Positions 52,401-61,492 of a DNA stretch of 64,000 nt are shown piece after piece. The translations under genes and the position numbers were made by a program. The notes under the pieces were generated by a model that saw only the letters and a list, made by a program, of their open reading frames with translations, ran no database searches and was not told where the DNA came from. Every line of letters begins with the position of its first letter. Position 1 is the first letter of the stretch. The DNA comes from VRUE01 sp963702035. Lineage in GTDB: Bacteria; Actinomycetota; Thermoleophilia; Solirubrobacterales; 70-9. The DNA is taken from NCBI GenBank assembly GCA_963702035.1, contig OY969700.1:1116001-1180000 (forward strand), written 5' to 3'.

Positions 52401-52537
52401 ACTGGCAGATTCATCACCCTCCCCTCTTCGACAGCAACCCGAATCCCTTAATCCCCGAAATTTGGGCTTCATCCGCCAAAAACTCAGGCCAGCGGCAATA
52501 TGCGGACCGAAGACCTACCGGATAACCCGTAAGCCCG

Positions 52538-53758
52538 CTACCGATGGTCTTCGCGCATCTCGTCCAAGACCTCGATGCTCGAACGGGTCTCCGGCATCGC
52601 TCGGCGGATGTAATCGGCGCAGAGCGGCACGGTGAAGTCGATCTCTCCCCTGCTCGGCGCGTAGATCAGGCCCGCCTTGAGGAGTCGCCCCCGGATCGTC
52701 GAAACGCTCCCCGGATCTTTCCCCAGCGCGCGGGCGACATCGGCAGTGCGCTGCGGGCCGTCTCCCTGCCAGGCGATCGCCGAGAGATAGCCACGCTCGG
52801 TGGTCGGCAGCTTGCCGATGCGCTGGCTGAAGAAGTTCTGGTCGAGATACTCGCCGGCGACCGCCTCGGCCGCCTTGACGTCATCGAGTCCGATCGAGGC
52901 TCCGGCTGCGATTCGCCAGACCGCACGTCCGTACTCCTGCAGGAAGTACGGGTAGCCCTGGGTGAGGTGGATGACGCGCTCTACGGCGGGTCGCTGCCAG
53001 GAAACGCCCTGCCCTCGCGCGGGCTCCTCCAGCGCGGCACCGGCGGCGGCGTGGTCCAAGGCGTCCACCGGGCGGAACTCGAACCCCCTCTCGGCATAGC
53101 TCTTGGCCTCAGCCGTCAGCTCGGGGAGAAGAGGCAGTCCGCCGCCGACCAGCGCAACGGGCAGGTTCTTCTGCTTCGCCCTGTGCAATCCGACGATCAG
53201 CGCCCCCAGGTCCCGCCGGGAGAGGTTCTGCATCTCATCGAGTATCAGCGCAAAGCCGCAGCCGTTCTCCCGCGCCGCGATCCCCACCTCGACCAGCAGG
53301 TCGCGAAGATCCTCGGCCAGATCGCCGGAGTCGGCGACACCCTCCAGCGAGTTGACGTCGAACCTGAGCGTGACGTCACCGAGGGTCAGGGTGAAGGCGT
53401 TCAACACCTGAAGCGCCCGACGCACGGCACTCCCGGCCCGCTTGGTCGCGCTCATCCGCAAAAGGCCCTTTCGCGCCGACTTCGCCACTACGTGCCCGAT
53501 CTGCGAGCCATCCGCCAGCTCGCGCACCTCCCCGGGCCAGCCGGCGGCCTCGCAGGCGGCCTCGAACTCGTTGAGGAGTGTCGTCTTGCCGACCCCGCGC
53601 AGACCGGTCAAGATCAGGTGCTTCTGGGTTCCGCCGGCCCGGAGCTGGGCGAGCATCTCGTCGAAGTAGGCGAGCTCCGCATCCCGGCCCGCCAGAAACG
53701 GCGGGCGCGCACCCATATCGGGCGTATACGGGTTGCAAGTATCCCTTTCTCTCATCAT
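52538..53758 (-). CDS. AAA-type ATPase with C-terminal winged helix (accessory island)
   Basis: 406 residues. Walker A LTGLRGVGKTTLL (~49-61), Walker B FALILDEMQNL (~165-175) and a sensor region (PVALVGGG, ~200) define an archaeal-ATPase/ORC-like STAND-type AAA protein; the last ~100 residues hold a winged helix-like segment (TADVARALGKDPGSVSTIRG). Such ATPases occur in defence and toxin-antitoxin contexts, but no partner is defined. The start at 53758 lies ~10 bases after a TATATT -10-like sequence, so the message may be leaderless. A paralogue of similar class is at 55781. Confidence 0.8.
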   Translation of the reverse strand: MMRERDTCNPYTPDMGARPPFLAGRDAELAYFDEMLAQLRAGGTQKHLILTGLRGVGKTTLLNEFEAACEAAGWPGEVRELADGSQIGHVVAKSARKGLLRMSATKRAGSAVRRALQVLNAFTLTLGDVTLRFDVNSLEGVADSGDLAEDLRDLLVEVGIAARENGCGFALILDEMQNLSRRDLGALIVGLHRAKQKNLPVALVGGGLPLLPELTAEAKSYAERGFEFRPVDALDHAAAGAALEEPARGQGVSWQRPAVERVIHLTQGYPYFLQEYGRAVWRIAAGASIGLDDVKAAEAVAGEYLDQNFFSQRIGKLPTTERGYLSAIAWQGDGPQRTADVARALGKDPGSVSTIRGRLLKAGLIYAPSRGEIDFTVPLCADYIRRAMPETRSSIEVLDEMREDHR

Positions 53759-53767
53759 TTATCGGCA

Positions 53768-53821
53768 ATATAACAAGTTCTGTTATATAGTAACGGCCAT
53801 ACAAATGCCCTTATAACGGCC
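53768..53821. promoter_or_regulatory. Divergent promoter/operator between AAA ATPase and HTH-MNT gene
   Basis: ATATAACA-AGTTC-TGTTATAT (53768-53788) is a perfect 8+8 palindrome. TAACGGCCA occurs twice as a direct repeat (53791-53799, 53813-53821) with a 22-bp period. The block is strongly A/T rich for this genome. -10-like TATATT (minus) and TATCCT (plus, 53833-53838) lie only ~8 bases from the respective starts, suggesting leaderless transcripts. Confidence 0.65.
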
Positions 53822-53845
53822 ACACGATGCACTATCCTCGTGAAG

Positions 53846-54412
53846 ATGGGGCATCTGCAAAAGCTGGCTTGGGAAGTGGGTGTGCCGGAGCGGTCGTTGC
53901 GGCGCGCAGTCAGCGCAGGCACGCTTCGCTGTAGGCGCCCGACGCCGCGGCGGTTGGAGGTCGATGCGGCGGAGCGGGCTTACCTGCGCAGCCACTGGGA
54001 GTTGCTCACCCGACTTCGGGCCGTGTTGCGGACCGAGCCGAACGTTCGCTTCGCTGCCATCTTCGGGTCCCTGGCTCGCGGGGACGAGCGCGCGGACTCC
54101 GACCTCGACCTCGTGGTCGAGTTCAGACGGCGCGATCGCCGCGGTCGTATTCGGCTGGCGGGCAAGCTGGAGGCCGCTTCCGTGCGCCAGGTGCAGATGC
54201 TCCATCTGCGCGACCTGGAGGAGTGCGCGCCCGATCTGCTTGGCGAGATCGTCCTCGAGGGCCGCGTTCTTGTCGATCGCGACGAGTGCTGGCCCGAGTT
54301 GCTCGGTGAACGACGCCGGATCCTCCAGCGGGCAAAGCAGGCAGATAAGCAACTCCAAGCCGCCGAGCGCAAGGCCGTAGCACGGTTCGAGCGGGCCGCG
54401 GCGTCGAGTTGA
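53846..54412 (+). CDS. HTH-fused MNT-type nucleotidyltransferase (antitoxin-like)
   Basis: 188 residues from the ATG at 53846; a GTG two codons earlier is possible. An N-terminal helix-turn-helix (LQKLAWEVGVPERSLRRAVS, ~3-22) precedes the minimal nucleotidyltransferase domain with IFGSLARGDERADSDLDLVV (GSxxRG...SDxDL, ~70-89). MNT proteins AMPylate and silence their HEPN partner toxins; the adjacent gene encodes a HEPN-like protein and shares a TGATG junction with this one. The HTH fusion could add operator binding. Confidence 0.85.
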   Translation: MGHLQKLAWEVGVPERSLRRAVSAGTLRCRRPTPRRLEVDAAERAYLRSHWELLTRLRAVLRTEPNVRFAAIFGSLARGDERADSDLDLVVEFRRRDRRGRIRLAGKLEAASVRQVQMLHLRDLEECAPDLLGEIVLEGRVLVDRDECWPELLGERRRILQRAKQADKQLQAAERKAVARFERAAASS

Positions 54413-54945
54413 TGGCCCGAAAGGCGGACAGCCCAGACGCGGGGAGGTCCGTGAGGCGAAAACGACTGTCGCAGCGTCTTACGCTCATCGAGAGCAACTA
54501 CGACGACCTCAAGGAGTCCATTCGCCGCCACTACCCCGACGAGGACTCCTTCGTCGCCGACTGGACCTCAACCGAGTTCGAGGCCCAGGAGCGCATAGCC
54601 GCCCTCGAGCGCTTCTATGAGCGGATCGTCAATGCGCTCAATCAGGTCGTCAACGACGCCGAGGAAGCGCTCGGCAAGCACGGCGAACTGCCGGAAACGT
54701 CGCCGGTGAAACGAGGGCAGCCACCCGGCCGCTGGCAACGACTTGCGGACTACGGAGCACTCCGAACCGAAGACGTGGATCCGATGCGCCGGCTGATCGG
54801 CAAGCGCAACATCTTTCAGAAGGAGTACGACACCCTGGGAGCGGAGGCTGGCGCGGATATCTTCGGCGAGGCCAAGGAGTTCGCGCGCCTGCTGCCCAAG
54901 GTCATCCCGTCGATTCGCGAATGGGCCGCTGCGACGATCGAGTGA
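54412..54945 (+). CDS. HEPN-like partner of the MNT protein, degenerate RNase motif
   Basis: 177 residues, overlapping the MNT gene by one base. Mostly helical. The typical HepT/HEPN active-site motif RNxxxHxY appears as KRNIFQKEYDTLG (about residues 127-139), with lysine in place of the catalytic histidine. If translated as written the ribonuclease would be inactive or would use a different residue. The genomic pairing (MNT then HEPN, co-translated) and helix pattern are otherwise those of the MntA-HepT system. Convergent with vapC. Confidence 0.65.
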   Translation: MARKADSPDAGRSVRRKRLSQRLTLIESNYDDLKESIRRHYPDEDSFVADWTSTEFEAQERIAALERFYERIVNALNQVVNDAEEALGKHGELPETSPVKRGQPPGRWQRLADYGALRTEDVDPMRRLIGKRNIFQKEYDTLGAEAGADIFGEAKEFARLLPKVIPSIREWAAATIE

Positions 54946-54953
54946 CCATGGCT

Positions 54954-55388
54954 TCAGTGCCCTGGCCCGGTCGACTCCTCGGGCTCGCAGGGCTGGCCGG
55001 TGTGGTCGCAGATCACCTTCAGGGCGCGGTCGAAGCACCAGAGGGCGACCTCTGGCCCGGCCGCCTCGGCGGCGGCGGCGATCAGGAAGTCGATCGCGGG
55101 GCGGCGGTGGTTGCCGTCGGATGCCTCCGCCAGCTCGCGCTGCACCGCGAGGGCGCGCTCGACGCCCGCGTCGCCCAGCGGCATCCGCTCCAGGGGCGCG
55201 AACAGACCGTCGAAGCGCTCTTTATAGAGACCGGAGGTCTCGGGGCGATGCATGGCCTCGAGCACGACCGGGACGCAGGTGACGACTTCGCCCTGCTCGT
55301 AGCGGGTCGCGAGCTTCTCCCTTATGTCGGGTCGCTCGGTCTTCTGCGCCCACGCCCAGATCGAGGTGTCGGCGAGATAGCGGAGCAC
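54954..55388 (-). CDS. vapC: VapC-type PIN-domain toxin
   Basis: 144 residues from a GTG at 55388 that shares a base with the antitoxin stop (TAGTG). PIN acids are in YLADTSIWAWAQ (Asp ~6), VVLEAMHR (Glu ~43), AIDFLIAAAAEAAG (Asp ~99) and LWCFDRALKVICDHTGQP (Asp ~120). The latter ending is characteristic of an actinobacterial VapC subgroup. It is a complete toxin paired with the small upstream antitoxin, within the accessory island. Confidence 0.9.
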   Translation of the reverse strand: MLRYLADTSIWAWAQKTERPDIREKLATRYEQGEVVTCVPVVLEAMHRPETSGLYKERFDGLFAPLERMPLGDAGVERALAVQRELAEASDGNHRRPAIDFLIAAAAEAAGPEVALWCFDRALKVICDHTGQPCEPEESTGPGH

Positions 55389-55618
55389 TAGATGCGCGGG
55401 CTGCGCTGCTCTCGCAGTTCCTCCGGCGTGATCACGTCCAGCTCGCCGGCGCGAATCCGTGCCGCCCCCCGACGCAGCTGCTCACCGCGGCTCACGACCC
55501 GCAACGCCTCGTTGACGGTCTCCTTGTATCCCGTCGTTCCGAGCACCCCGCGCGCGCCCTCGAAGGCCGGGACATCGATGTCGATCGTCGTCCGGTGCGT
55601 TGCCGCTGGATGATTCAC
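55388..55618 (-). CDS. vapB: VapB-type antitoxin
   Basis: 76 residues from a GTG at 55618; a TTG at 55627 adds three residues. The N-terminal RTTIDIDVPAFEGARGVLGT (~9-28), then KETVNEALRVVSR, matches short ribbon-helix-helix VapB antitoxins (VapB/Rv-type with the NEALR helix). The C-terminal LDVITPEELREQR would bind the toxin. A/T-rich DNA directly upstream (TATATCA, TTATATG) probably holds the promoter and operator. Confidence 0.85.
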   Translation of the reverse strand: MNHPAATHRTTIDIDVPAFEGARGVLGTTGYKETVNEALRVVSRGEQLRRGAARIRAGELDVITPEELREQRSPRI

Positions 55619-55725
55619 GCCACGCAATATATCAAGTCAGCGCTCTTTTATATGTCAGATGAGGGCCAAGAAATATAGATAGAAGACGCTACCCCCACCT
55701 CCCTCCTCCCCGGGACGCGGAAATC

Positions 55726-55770
55726 TCTCCCTAGCAAAAAATGAGTGTCTCCCTAGCAAAAAATGCTAGG
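55726..55770. promoter_or_regulatory. Operator upstream of the second AAA ATPase
   Basis: An 18-base direct repeat TCTCCCTAGCAAAAAATG (55726-55743 and 55748-55765, period 22 bp) overlaps a perfect palindrome CCTAGCA-AAAAA-TGCTAGG (55752-55770). The TAGGAT in its right half would serve as a -10, placing the start site at or near the ATG at 55781. The ATPase or a regulator would repress by occupying it. Confidence 0.7.
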
Positions 55771-55780
55771 ATGCTTATGT

Positions 55781-56980
55781 ATGAAGAGAATTCCCTCCGG
55801 TGAGCTGTTTCCTACCGACGACCCGATCCCGGCCGGAGAATTGATCGGCCGTGCGCAAGACGTCGAAGAGATCGCCGCCGCGCTCGAGGCCGCGACGAAT
55901 CTGATCGTCGCGGCCCCCCGCCGGACTGGAAAGACGACCGCTTGCGATGCCGCGATCGACCGACTGAGGAGTCGAGGGATCTACACGGCATCGATCGACC
56001 TCTGGGAGGCGACCGACCTCACCAATCTCGCCGAAGCCATCGTCACCCAGACCATTGCGAACAGGCCGACGCTGAAGCGCCTGCTCCACGAAGTCCGCTC
56101 GAAGGGCCGGCGCGCGCTGAGCAACGCGCAGGTCCGCGCGATCGCGACCGTGAGCGGCGAACTGGGCGACGACATCGAGATGGCCTTCGAGCCCGGGTTC
56201 GCCAAACGGGACCCGGAGCGCTACTGGGAGTACGCGCTTCGCCTGCCGCAGGAAGTGGCGCGGAAGGATGGAAAGCGGCTCGTCCTCTTTCTCGACGAGT
56301 TCCAGAGCATCCTCGACTTCGAGGACAGCAAGGCGCAAACGCGTCAGCAGCAGATGAGAGCCGTCTTCCAGCGCGCGTCGCAGGTCTCATTCCTCTTCGC
56401 CGGCTCGATCGAGCACCTGATGAAGGACATCTTCGGCGAGAACAAGCGGCCCTTCAGCAACTTCGGCGGGTTTTACGACCTGGCGCCGATCGACGCGGCG
56501 GACTGGGAGGGCGGAATCCAGGAGCGCCTGGACAAGGACGGCTGCACGATCGACGACACGGCCATCGGTCGTCTGATCGATCTCGGCGAGCTTCACCCCC
56601 GCTCGACCATGCTGATCGCCCAGCAGGCACACCTGGCTTCGATCTTCACTCAGACGAAACGGATCGACTCGAGCCTGATCGAGGCCGGCTTCCAAACCGC
56701 ACGCCGGCGCGATCGCGGCAAGCACGAGCAGACGATCGACCGGATCAAGAAACTCAAAGGCAGGGTCACCAGCCGGCGGGCGTTGAAGGTGGTCCACGCA
56801 ATAGCTCAAGAGGAGCCCATCTATACCGGCGGCGACAACTCCGACGCCGAGGTAAAACGGGCGGTCAGCGCCCTTCACGACGCAGGCATCGTCGAGTCGA
56901 AGGGCGCGGGCAACGGCTGGAGGATCACCGACCCCCTCTTCCGCCGCTACGTCGCCGAGCTGAACCCCGCTCGCGTTTAG
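55781..56980 (+). CDS. AAA-type (archaeal ATPase-like) protein, second in the island
   Basis: 399 residues from the ATG at 55781; an earlier in-frame start at 55763 would lie within the operator. Walker A NLIVAAPRRTGKTTACDAAI (~39-58) and Walker B LVLFLDEFQSILDF (~166-179) with FAGSIEHLM (sensor, ~205) define the pfam01637-like class. The C-terminal ~110 residues include a winged-helix-like end (ADAEVKRAVSALHDAGIVES). PRRTGKTT is a common variant in toxin-antitoxin-linked and defence ATPases. Transcribed alone, convergent with the large membrane protein gene. Confidence 0.8.
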   Translation: MKRIPSGELFPTDDPIPAGELIGRAQDVEEIAAALEAATNLIVAAPRRTGKTTACDAAIDRLRSRGIYTASIDLWEATDLTNLAEAIVTQTIANRPTLKRLLHEVRSKGRRALSNAQVRAIATVSGELGDDIEMAFEPGFAKRDPERYWEYALRLPQEVARKDGKRLVLFLDEFQSILDFEDSKAQTRQQQMRAVFQRASQVSFLFAGSIEHLMKDIFGENKRPFSNFGGFYDLAPIDAADWEGGIQERLDKDGCTIDDTAIGRLIDLGELHPRSTMLIAQQAHLASIFTQTKRIDSSLIEAGFQTARRRDRGKHEQTIDRIKKLKGRVTSRRALKVVHAIAQEEPIYTGGDNSDAEVKRAVSALHDAGIVESKGAGNGWRITDPLFRRYVAELNPARV

Positions 56981-56989
56981 CGGACCCCG

Positions 56990-59900
56990 CTACCAGGAGA
57001 CACGGCGCGAACGGGCAGCGTGGCAGTGGTGGCCCGCGCCGACGGTGGCGCCGGGGCCGAGCAGGAAGAGCTCGGCCCGGTCATTGGCGGGTTGTGGGCC
57101 GGGGTGGCGGACGATCGGGCAGCTCTGGCCGTACGCGCGGAGCAGCACAGGGACGGCGGCGCTTCCGTTCAGAAGCGGCTTTTCATCGGGAGGTCTCGGC
57201 GTCTTCGTCGTCTGTCTGTCGGGGGCTTCGGTCCCGCCGGTCTGTCCCGGTTTCTGGTCTTGCTTGGCTTCATGCGGGGCGAAGAGGAGCCTGCGCAGCC
57301 GCTCGGCCTCCGCCAGGGAATGGCCGACATTGCCCTGCTTAAGGTCAGCGTGACCGTCGAGCTCGATCGCGACGGGCTGCTCTTTGCTCGTCTCTTCTTC
57401 GAGGGAATCGCGAATTCGGCGCTGGTACTCCTTGCGCCTGGCGCGCCTGGCCTTAGGGCCGAGGAAGCTCCACGACGGCAGTCGCCAGATATGCAGATCA
57501 ACCCTGTCGGAGAGCCCGCTCTTGTCGCTGATCGTCAGGCTCACGTCGTAAGGGGCGAGGCGAGGCGGCAGCTCGGGCGAGACCACTTCTTCTTTGCTCA
57601 GGCGACGATGGCCCACAGTCCACACCCGGGTCGGCGCCGATTTGCTTTCGTCGGTGGACCGACTGCTGTCGAAGGTGAGTCGCTCGCTGCCGGGATGCAC
57701 GCGTACGGAGACCCGGGCGACCGGCGGGTGGACGACGTCGAGCACCGGCTGGCCGCCGAGCTGGCCGCACCCGACGCTGACGACGCCGCCCTGGGCATTG
57801 TCGGGCACACGGAACTTGATCCTGGTCGGGCTCCAGGAGCGACGGAGGAGTACGTTTTCGAGCTCTTCTTCCTCGCCGGAGTGCAAGATGACTGCGGGCG
57901 GTTCGCCTTCGTCGTCGCCGTCGGCTGGCGGCAGAAGAGCGAGCTTGCCGCCAGGGGCTAGCCTGAGAGTGAAGTTGCCCCGGCCCGGTTCGGCGTCGGT
58001 GACACTGTGCACCGATTCGGGATTGACGCGGACGAACTCGGTCGGGTGCTTGCCAGATCGATCGGTGAAGTAGGACACAAGCGGCAGCACCTTGCCGCCG
58101 ACAGTCTTCACGTATTCGGCCTGAGCCGGTTCCTGTGCCGAAACGCGCAGGACCGCCAACCGGACGCCGTTGAGGCGAAGATCAAGGCCATCCCCCGGTT
58201 TGCCGAAGCCGTCGACGCCGTTTTCGGTGTTGGGGGCGCTCATCCGCAACTCGACCACATCGCCGGGCTCGGCGGTGGCGGGGACGAGTTTGAGCCCGGT
58301 GCCGAAGCTGGGGCGGATCGCCGGACCTGCTTCGGCCAGCCGTCGGTCGAGTCTCGCCGTTTCCGCCTCCTTCGCTTTGGCGGCTTTTTCTTCGTCAGCG
58401 GCGACTTTGTCTTTGGCGGCTTTCGCTTCCTCTTCTTCGCCTTTACCTTCCTCGCTGCCGTTCTGCCCTTCGGTGCCTTCATTGCTCCCGCCGGCGCCCG
58501 TTGGCGCGGTGGCCGAACTCGGCTCCGTCGTCCCACTGCTCACTGCTGGTTCGTCTTCTGCCGGCGCTTTTTCGTCTTTCTCTTCTTCATTCGCAGCGGG
58601 TTCTTCTCGTGCGGGCAGGCTCACCTTTTCCCCGGTCGGCGTCTCGATGCTCGGCGTCAACGCTTCGGCCATTTCCAGCGCCGCCTTGCCGGCCTTGTTG
58701 ACATCCTGGAGCGGACCGACCGACATCGCGACGAGTTCGCTCTTCGGCACCCACTGCAACCGGCCACTGTCTGGAGTCAGCTTGTTCTGGCAGCCTTCAG
58801 TGGCGATGCTGGCGAAGTAGACGCGGTCGCTGCCTTCGGTGACGTAGATGCCCTGGATCGCTTCGTCCGGCCCGTCCGTGTTGCGGATCAGCGCCATCGG
58901 CTGTACCTGCGGCGCCGCCACGTTGCGAGCCATCAGGGTGCAAGTGCCGAAGAGCGGCACGGAGATGAACGCTGCCAGTCCGAACCAGGTGAAGCTGCGC
59001 TTGGAGAGAATCGCGACCCTCCAGACTCCGGTCGCGAGGATGAATGCGGCAGCGAAGGAGACCGCCAACCACCACTGACCCATGATCCATGCAGGCAACG
59101 CGATCGCAAATGCCGCAAAGGTGACCAGGAGGCAGACGCCCCAGAAGCGCATGGCCAGGCGATGGGGTCTCGGCTTGCCCAGCCGCTCCGCCTCCTTCGC
59201 GGCACGCTTCTCTTTCTCTTTGGCCTCCGGATTGAGCTGGTCGCCCACCCAGGCGCCAACGCCTTTGACGAACCCATACAGTGCGGCAAATCCCGGCAAA
59301 CCGGATTCGCTCAGTTTGTGGTCTATCTCGTAGGCCTCTCCTTCGGTCGCTTCGCGCTTTTTGCTCGCTTCGATCCTCCGCCAGGCGAGCACCAGAAGCG
59401 CGACAAACGCCACGCCGCAAACAATCGCCAGCAGTCCGGCAATATCGCGGAGCAGCTCCCCCGGATCGCCGACGACGAGAATCACAATGGCCGCGCACAG
59501 GCCAGCGAACAGGAGAAGGATGGCGACCATCAGTGCGGGCCGGATCCGCAGGTTGCCGAGCGCCGTGTGCAGCGAGTCAGGCCCTCGCACCGGCTCCTTG
59601 GTCTCAACCTTGCGGGGCTTTAGCTCGTCCGAGTATGTCGTGAAGCGCTTGTCGAACGTGGCGATAATCGCGAGGCCGACGAAGGCGAGCAACCCGATGG
59701 TGACACCCAGCTTGGTGACCGTCGCCACGCCGTTGACGAGCATCAGTGCGATCAGACCCTCGATCGCAACAACCAGCAGCAACACGCGGCTCATCCCCGG
59801 CGTGGCGCGTCCACCGCGGTCAACGAGGTAGGTCGCGAGCACGGCCAGCACCCCGAAAAATCCGAAGAGGAGCAGCAGCGAAGAGCCGGTCGCGACCAGC

Positions 59901-60151
59901 TCGCTTCGTGGGACCGCCTTGACCACCTGTTCCGGTGGCACGCCGATCGCGTCGAAGCGCGTCCAGACGATCACGGCGCCGGCGAAGGCGACAAAGCCGA
60001 TCAGGCTTGCGCCCGTGAGGAAGACTGGGATCAGCGCCTTGGCGGCGCTTTCGAGCAGCCCCGACCAGGACGACTTACTGGAGTTCTCCGCGTCGGACCC
60101 GTCCGACGCGGCCTTCACTGGATCTGACCCAGTCTTGTCCTCGCCTGACAC
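56990..60151 (-). CDS. Large membrane protein with OmpA-like C-terminus, function unknown
   Basis: 1053 residues. About eight transmembrane helices fall in residues ~38-400, with a cytoplasmic charged loop at ~265-325. An extracytoplasmic region includes a 110-residue acidic, Glu/Ala/Lys low-complexity coil (~500-610), then beta-rich modules (one PKD-like, around SVRVHPGSERLTFDSSRSTD). The C-terminal ~140 residues resemble a degenerate OmpA/peptidoglycan-binding domain: IELDGHADLKQGN, LAEAERLRRLLF, YGQSCPIV, ANDRAELFL. No known family for the whole. It might anchor a membrane complex to peptidoglycan; partners are unknown. Confidence 0.78.
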   Translation of the reverse strand: MSGEDKTGSDPVKAASDGSDAENSSKSSWSGLLESAAKALIPVFLTGASLIGFVAFAGAVIVWTRFDAIGVPPEQVVKAVPRSELVATGSSLLLLFGFFGVLAVLATYLVDRGGRATPGMSRVLLLVVAIEGLIALMLVNGVATVTKLGVTIGLLAFVGLAIIATFDKRFTTYSDELKPRKVETKEPVRGPDSLHTALGNLRIRPALMVAILLLFAGLCAAIVILVVGDPGELLRDIAGLLAIVCGVAFVALLVLAWRRIEASKKREATEGEAYEIDHKLSESGLPGFAALYGFVKGVGAWVGDQLNPEAKEKEKRAAKEAERLGKPRPHRLAMRFWGVCLLVTFAAFAIALPAWIMGQWWLAVSFAAAFILATGVWRVAILSKRSFTWFGLAAFISVPLFGTCTLMARNVAAPQVQPMALIRNTDGPDEAIQGIYVTEGSDRVYFASIATEGCQNKLTPDSGRLQWVPKSELVAMSVGPLQDVNKAGKAALEMAEALTPSIETPTGEKVSLPAREEPAANEEEKDEKAPAEDEPAVSSGTTEPSSATAPTGAGGSNEGTEGQNGSEEGKGEEEEAKAAKDKVAADEEKAAKAKEAETARLDRRLAEAGPAIRPSFGTGLKLVPATAEPGDVVELRMSAPNTENGVDGFGKPGDGLDLRLNGVRLAVLRVSAQEPAQAEYVKTVGGKVLPLVSYFTDRSGKHPTEFVRVNPESVHSVTDAEPGRGNFTLRLAPGGKLALLPPADGDDEGEPPAVILHSGEEEELENVLLRRSWSPTRIKFRVPDNAQGGVVSVGCGQLGGQPVLDVVHPPVARVSVRVHPGSERLTFDSSRSTDESKSAPTRVWTVGHRRLSKEEVVSPELPPRLAPYDVSLTISDKSGLSDRVDLHIWRLPSWSFLGPKARRARRKEYQRRIRDSLEEETSKEQPVAIELDGHADLKQGNVGHSLAEAERLRRLLFAPHEAKQDQKPGQTGGTEAPDRQTTKTPRPPDEKPLLNGSAAVPVLLRAYGQSCPIVRHPGPQPANDRAELFLLGPGATVGAGHHCHAARSRRVSW

Positions 60152-60245
60152 CCGGCCTCCCGCCTGAGTTGAGTGGCGAAAGGGAGAACCTATACTCGGT
60201 GTTTCTTATGTCAAGAAAGAAACAGAGTGTTACGCGAGTCTTGTG

Positions 60246-61490
60246 TCAGGAACCTGGGAACGAGCGTCGCACTGAGTCCTCGAACTCTTCGACCAAGTCG
60301 AGCAGCTCGTCGCACTCCCACAGTCGCCCCCACTTGCGCTCGTTGAGCCTGCGGACGATGCCCGCCTCCTCCAGCTGTTTCAGCGCGCCGCCTGCGGCCT
60401 CACTCGATCTTCCACTCAAGCGCTGCGCTGACGCCACATCGATGACCGGCTGCTCGGGAAGGGCTCCGATGAGTATCCGGGCCGCCGAATCCTTGCGTAG
60501 CTTCCCAGCGCGTTCGAGCCATGCCTCCTCGAGCGCCTCGATCGAACCGGCCAGGCGCTCCGCCTCCTCCGCCGCACGCGCGACTGCCGCCGCGAACGAC
60601 TCGCACCACCCGCTCACGTCACCTTCCCTATAGGCGGTGAGTCCGCCGATGTAGTTCCTCTGGGCGTGGACGAGCACGAGGCTGATTGGCGGGATGTAGC
60701 TGCCCAACTCCCCCCGGCGTCGAAAGATCGCGTAAATCAGCGCGCGCCCGGTTCTACCGTTGCCATCGGCAAAGGGATGGATGGTCTCGAACTGCGCGTG
60801 GGCGATCGCGGCTTGGACAATCGGCGGCAGATCGTCCCGCTCAGCAAACCGGCACAGATCCTCGAGAAGGGCCGGCACGTGCTCTGCGGGGGGCGGCACG
60901 AAGGCAGCACTGAGCGGGTTGTAGTAGCTGCCTCCGATCCAATTCTGCTGCGTGCGCACAACACCGGCGATCTTTCGATCCTCGGTGAAGCGCAGCAACC
61001 GGCGGTGGATCTCGAGCAGATCCGGGACCGTGATCGGCCGGGCCTCGGCACCCAGCTCGATCGCTCGCTTCATCGCCTCGACGTTCCCCAGGACCTCAGC
61101 CGCCCGGTTGTCCACACGCCGCTTGCCCGGGCCCTGGTGGGCGGCTCGCGCCAATCGCTTGTGCGAGATCAGCACGCCCTCGATGCGAGAGGAGGCCACG
61201 CTCTCGGAGCGCAGCAGGTTCTGCGCCACGGCGCCCAGGGTCGCGATCCGCGTCGGAGCGTGCTGAAGACGCTCCAGCAGCTTCGTCGCCTGATGCAGCG
61301 TGACGCCGACGTCCTCGTCGAGCACGACGGGTCGGCTCGCGATCGGATCCGGCACGAACGCCTGGTACGGGCCTCCTCGGCGCTCATTTCGGCCACCGTA
61401 CGCGCGTGGGTCCGGGTCCCAAAGGCGCTTGACATAGCGACCGAACGACTCGGGTGCGACTCTCTGACCCTCGGCTGCGACGGCGCTCAC
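60246..61490 (-). CDS. Fic-domain AMPylase with N-terminal inhibitory helix and C-terminal wHTH
   Basis: 414 residues. GTG start at 61490 with GAAAGGAT upstream. The N-terminal SVASSRIEGVLIS motif (inhibitory (S/T)xxxE(G/N) helix, ~95) classes it as a self-inhibited Fic. The catalytic loop is ETIHPFADGNGRTGRALIY (HPFxDGNGRTGR, ~234-253). The C-terminal ~100 residues include a winged helix-like segment (VASAQRLSGRSSEAAGGALK). Such Fic proteins usually modify host proteins in cis regulation and can bind DNA. The promoter region has three nested palindromes (61493-61563). Confidence 0.9.
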   Translation of the reverse strand: MSAVAAEGQRVAPESFGRYVKRLWDPDPRAYGGRNERRGGPYQAFVPDPIASRPVVLDEDVGVTLHQATKLLERLQHAPTRIATLGAVAQNLLRSESVASSRIEGVLISHKRLARAAHQGPGKRRVDNRAAEVLGNVEAMKRAIELGAEARPITVPDLLEIHRRLLRFTEDRKIAGVVRTQQNWIGGSYYNPLSAAFVPPPAEHVPALLEDLCRFAERDDLPPIVQAAIAHAQFETIHPFADGNGRTGRALIYAIFRRRGELGSYIPPISLVLVHAQRNYIGGLTAYREGDVSGWCESFAAAVARAAEEAERLAGSIEALEEAWLERAGKLRKDSAARILIGALPEQPVIDVASAQRLSGRSSEAAGGALKQLEEAGIVRRLNERKWGRLWECDELLDLVEEFEDSVRRSFPGS

Positions 61491-61492
61491 AT

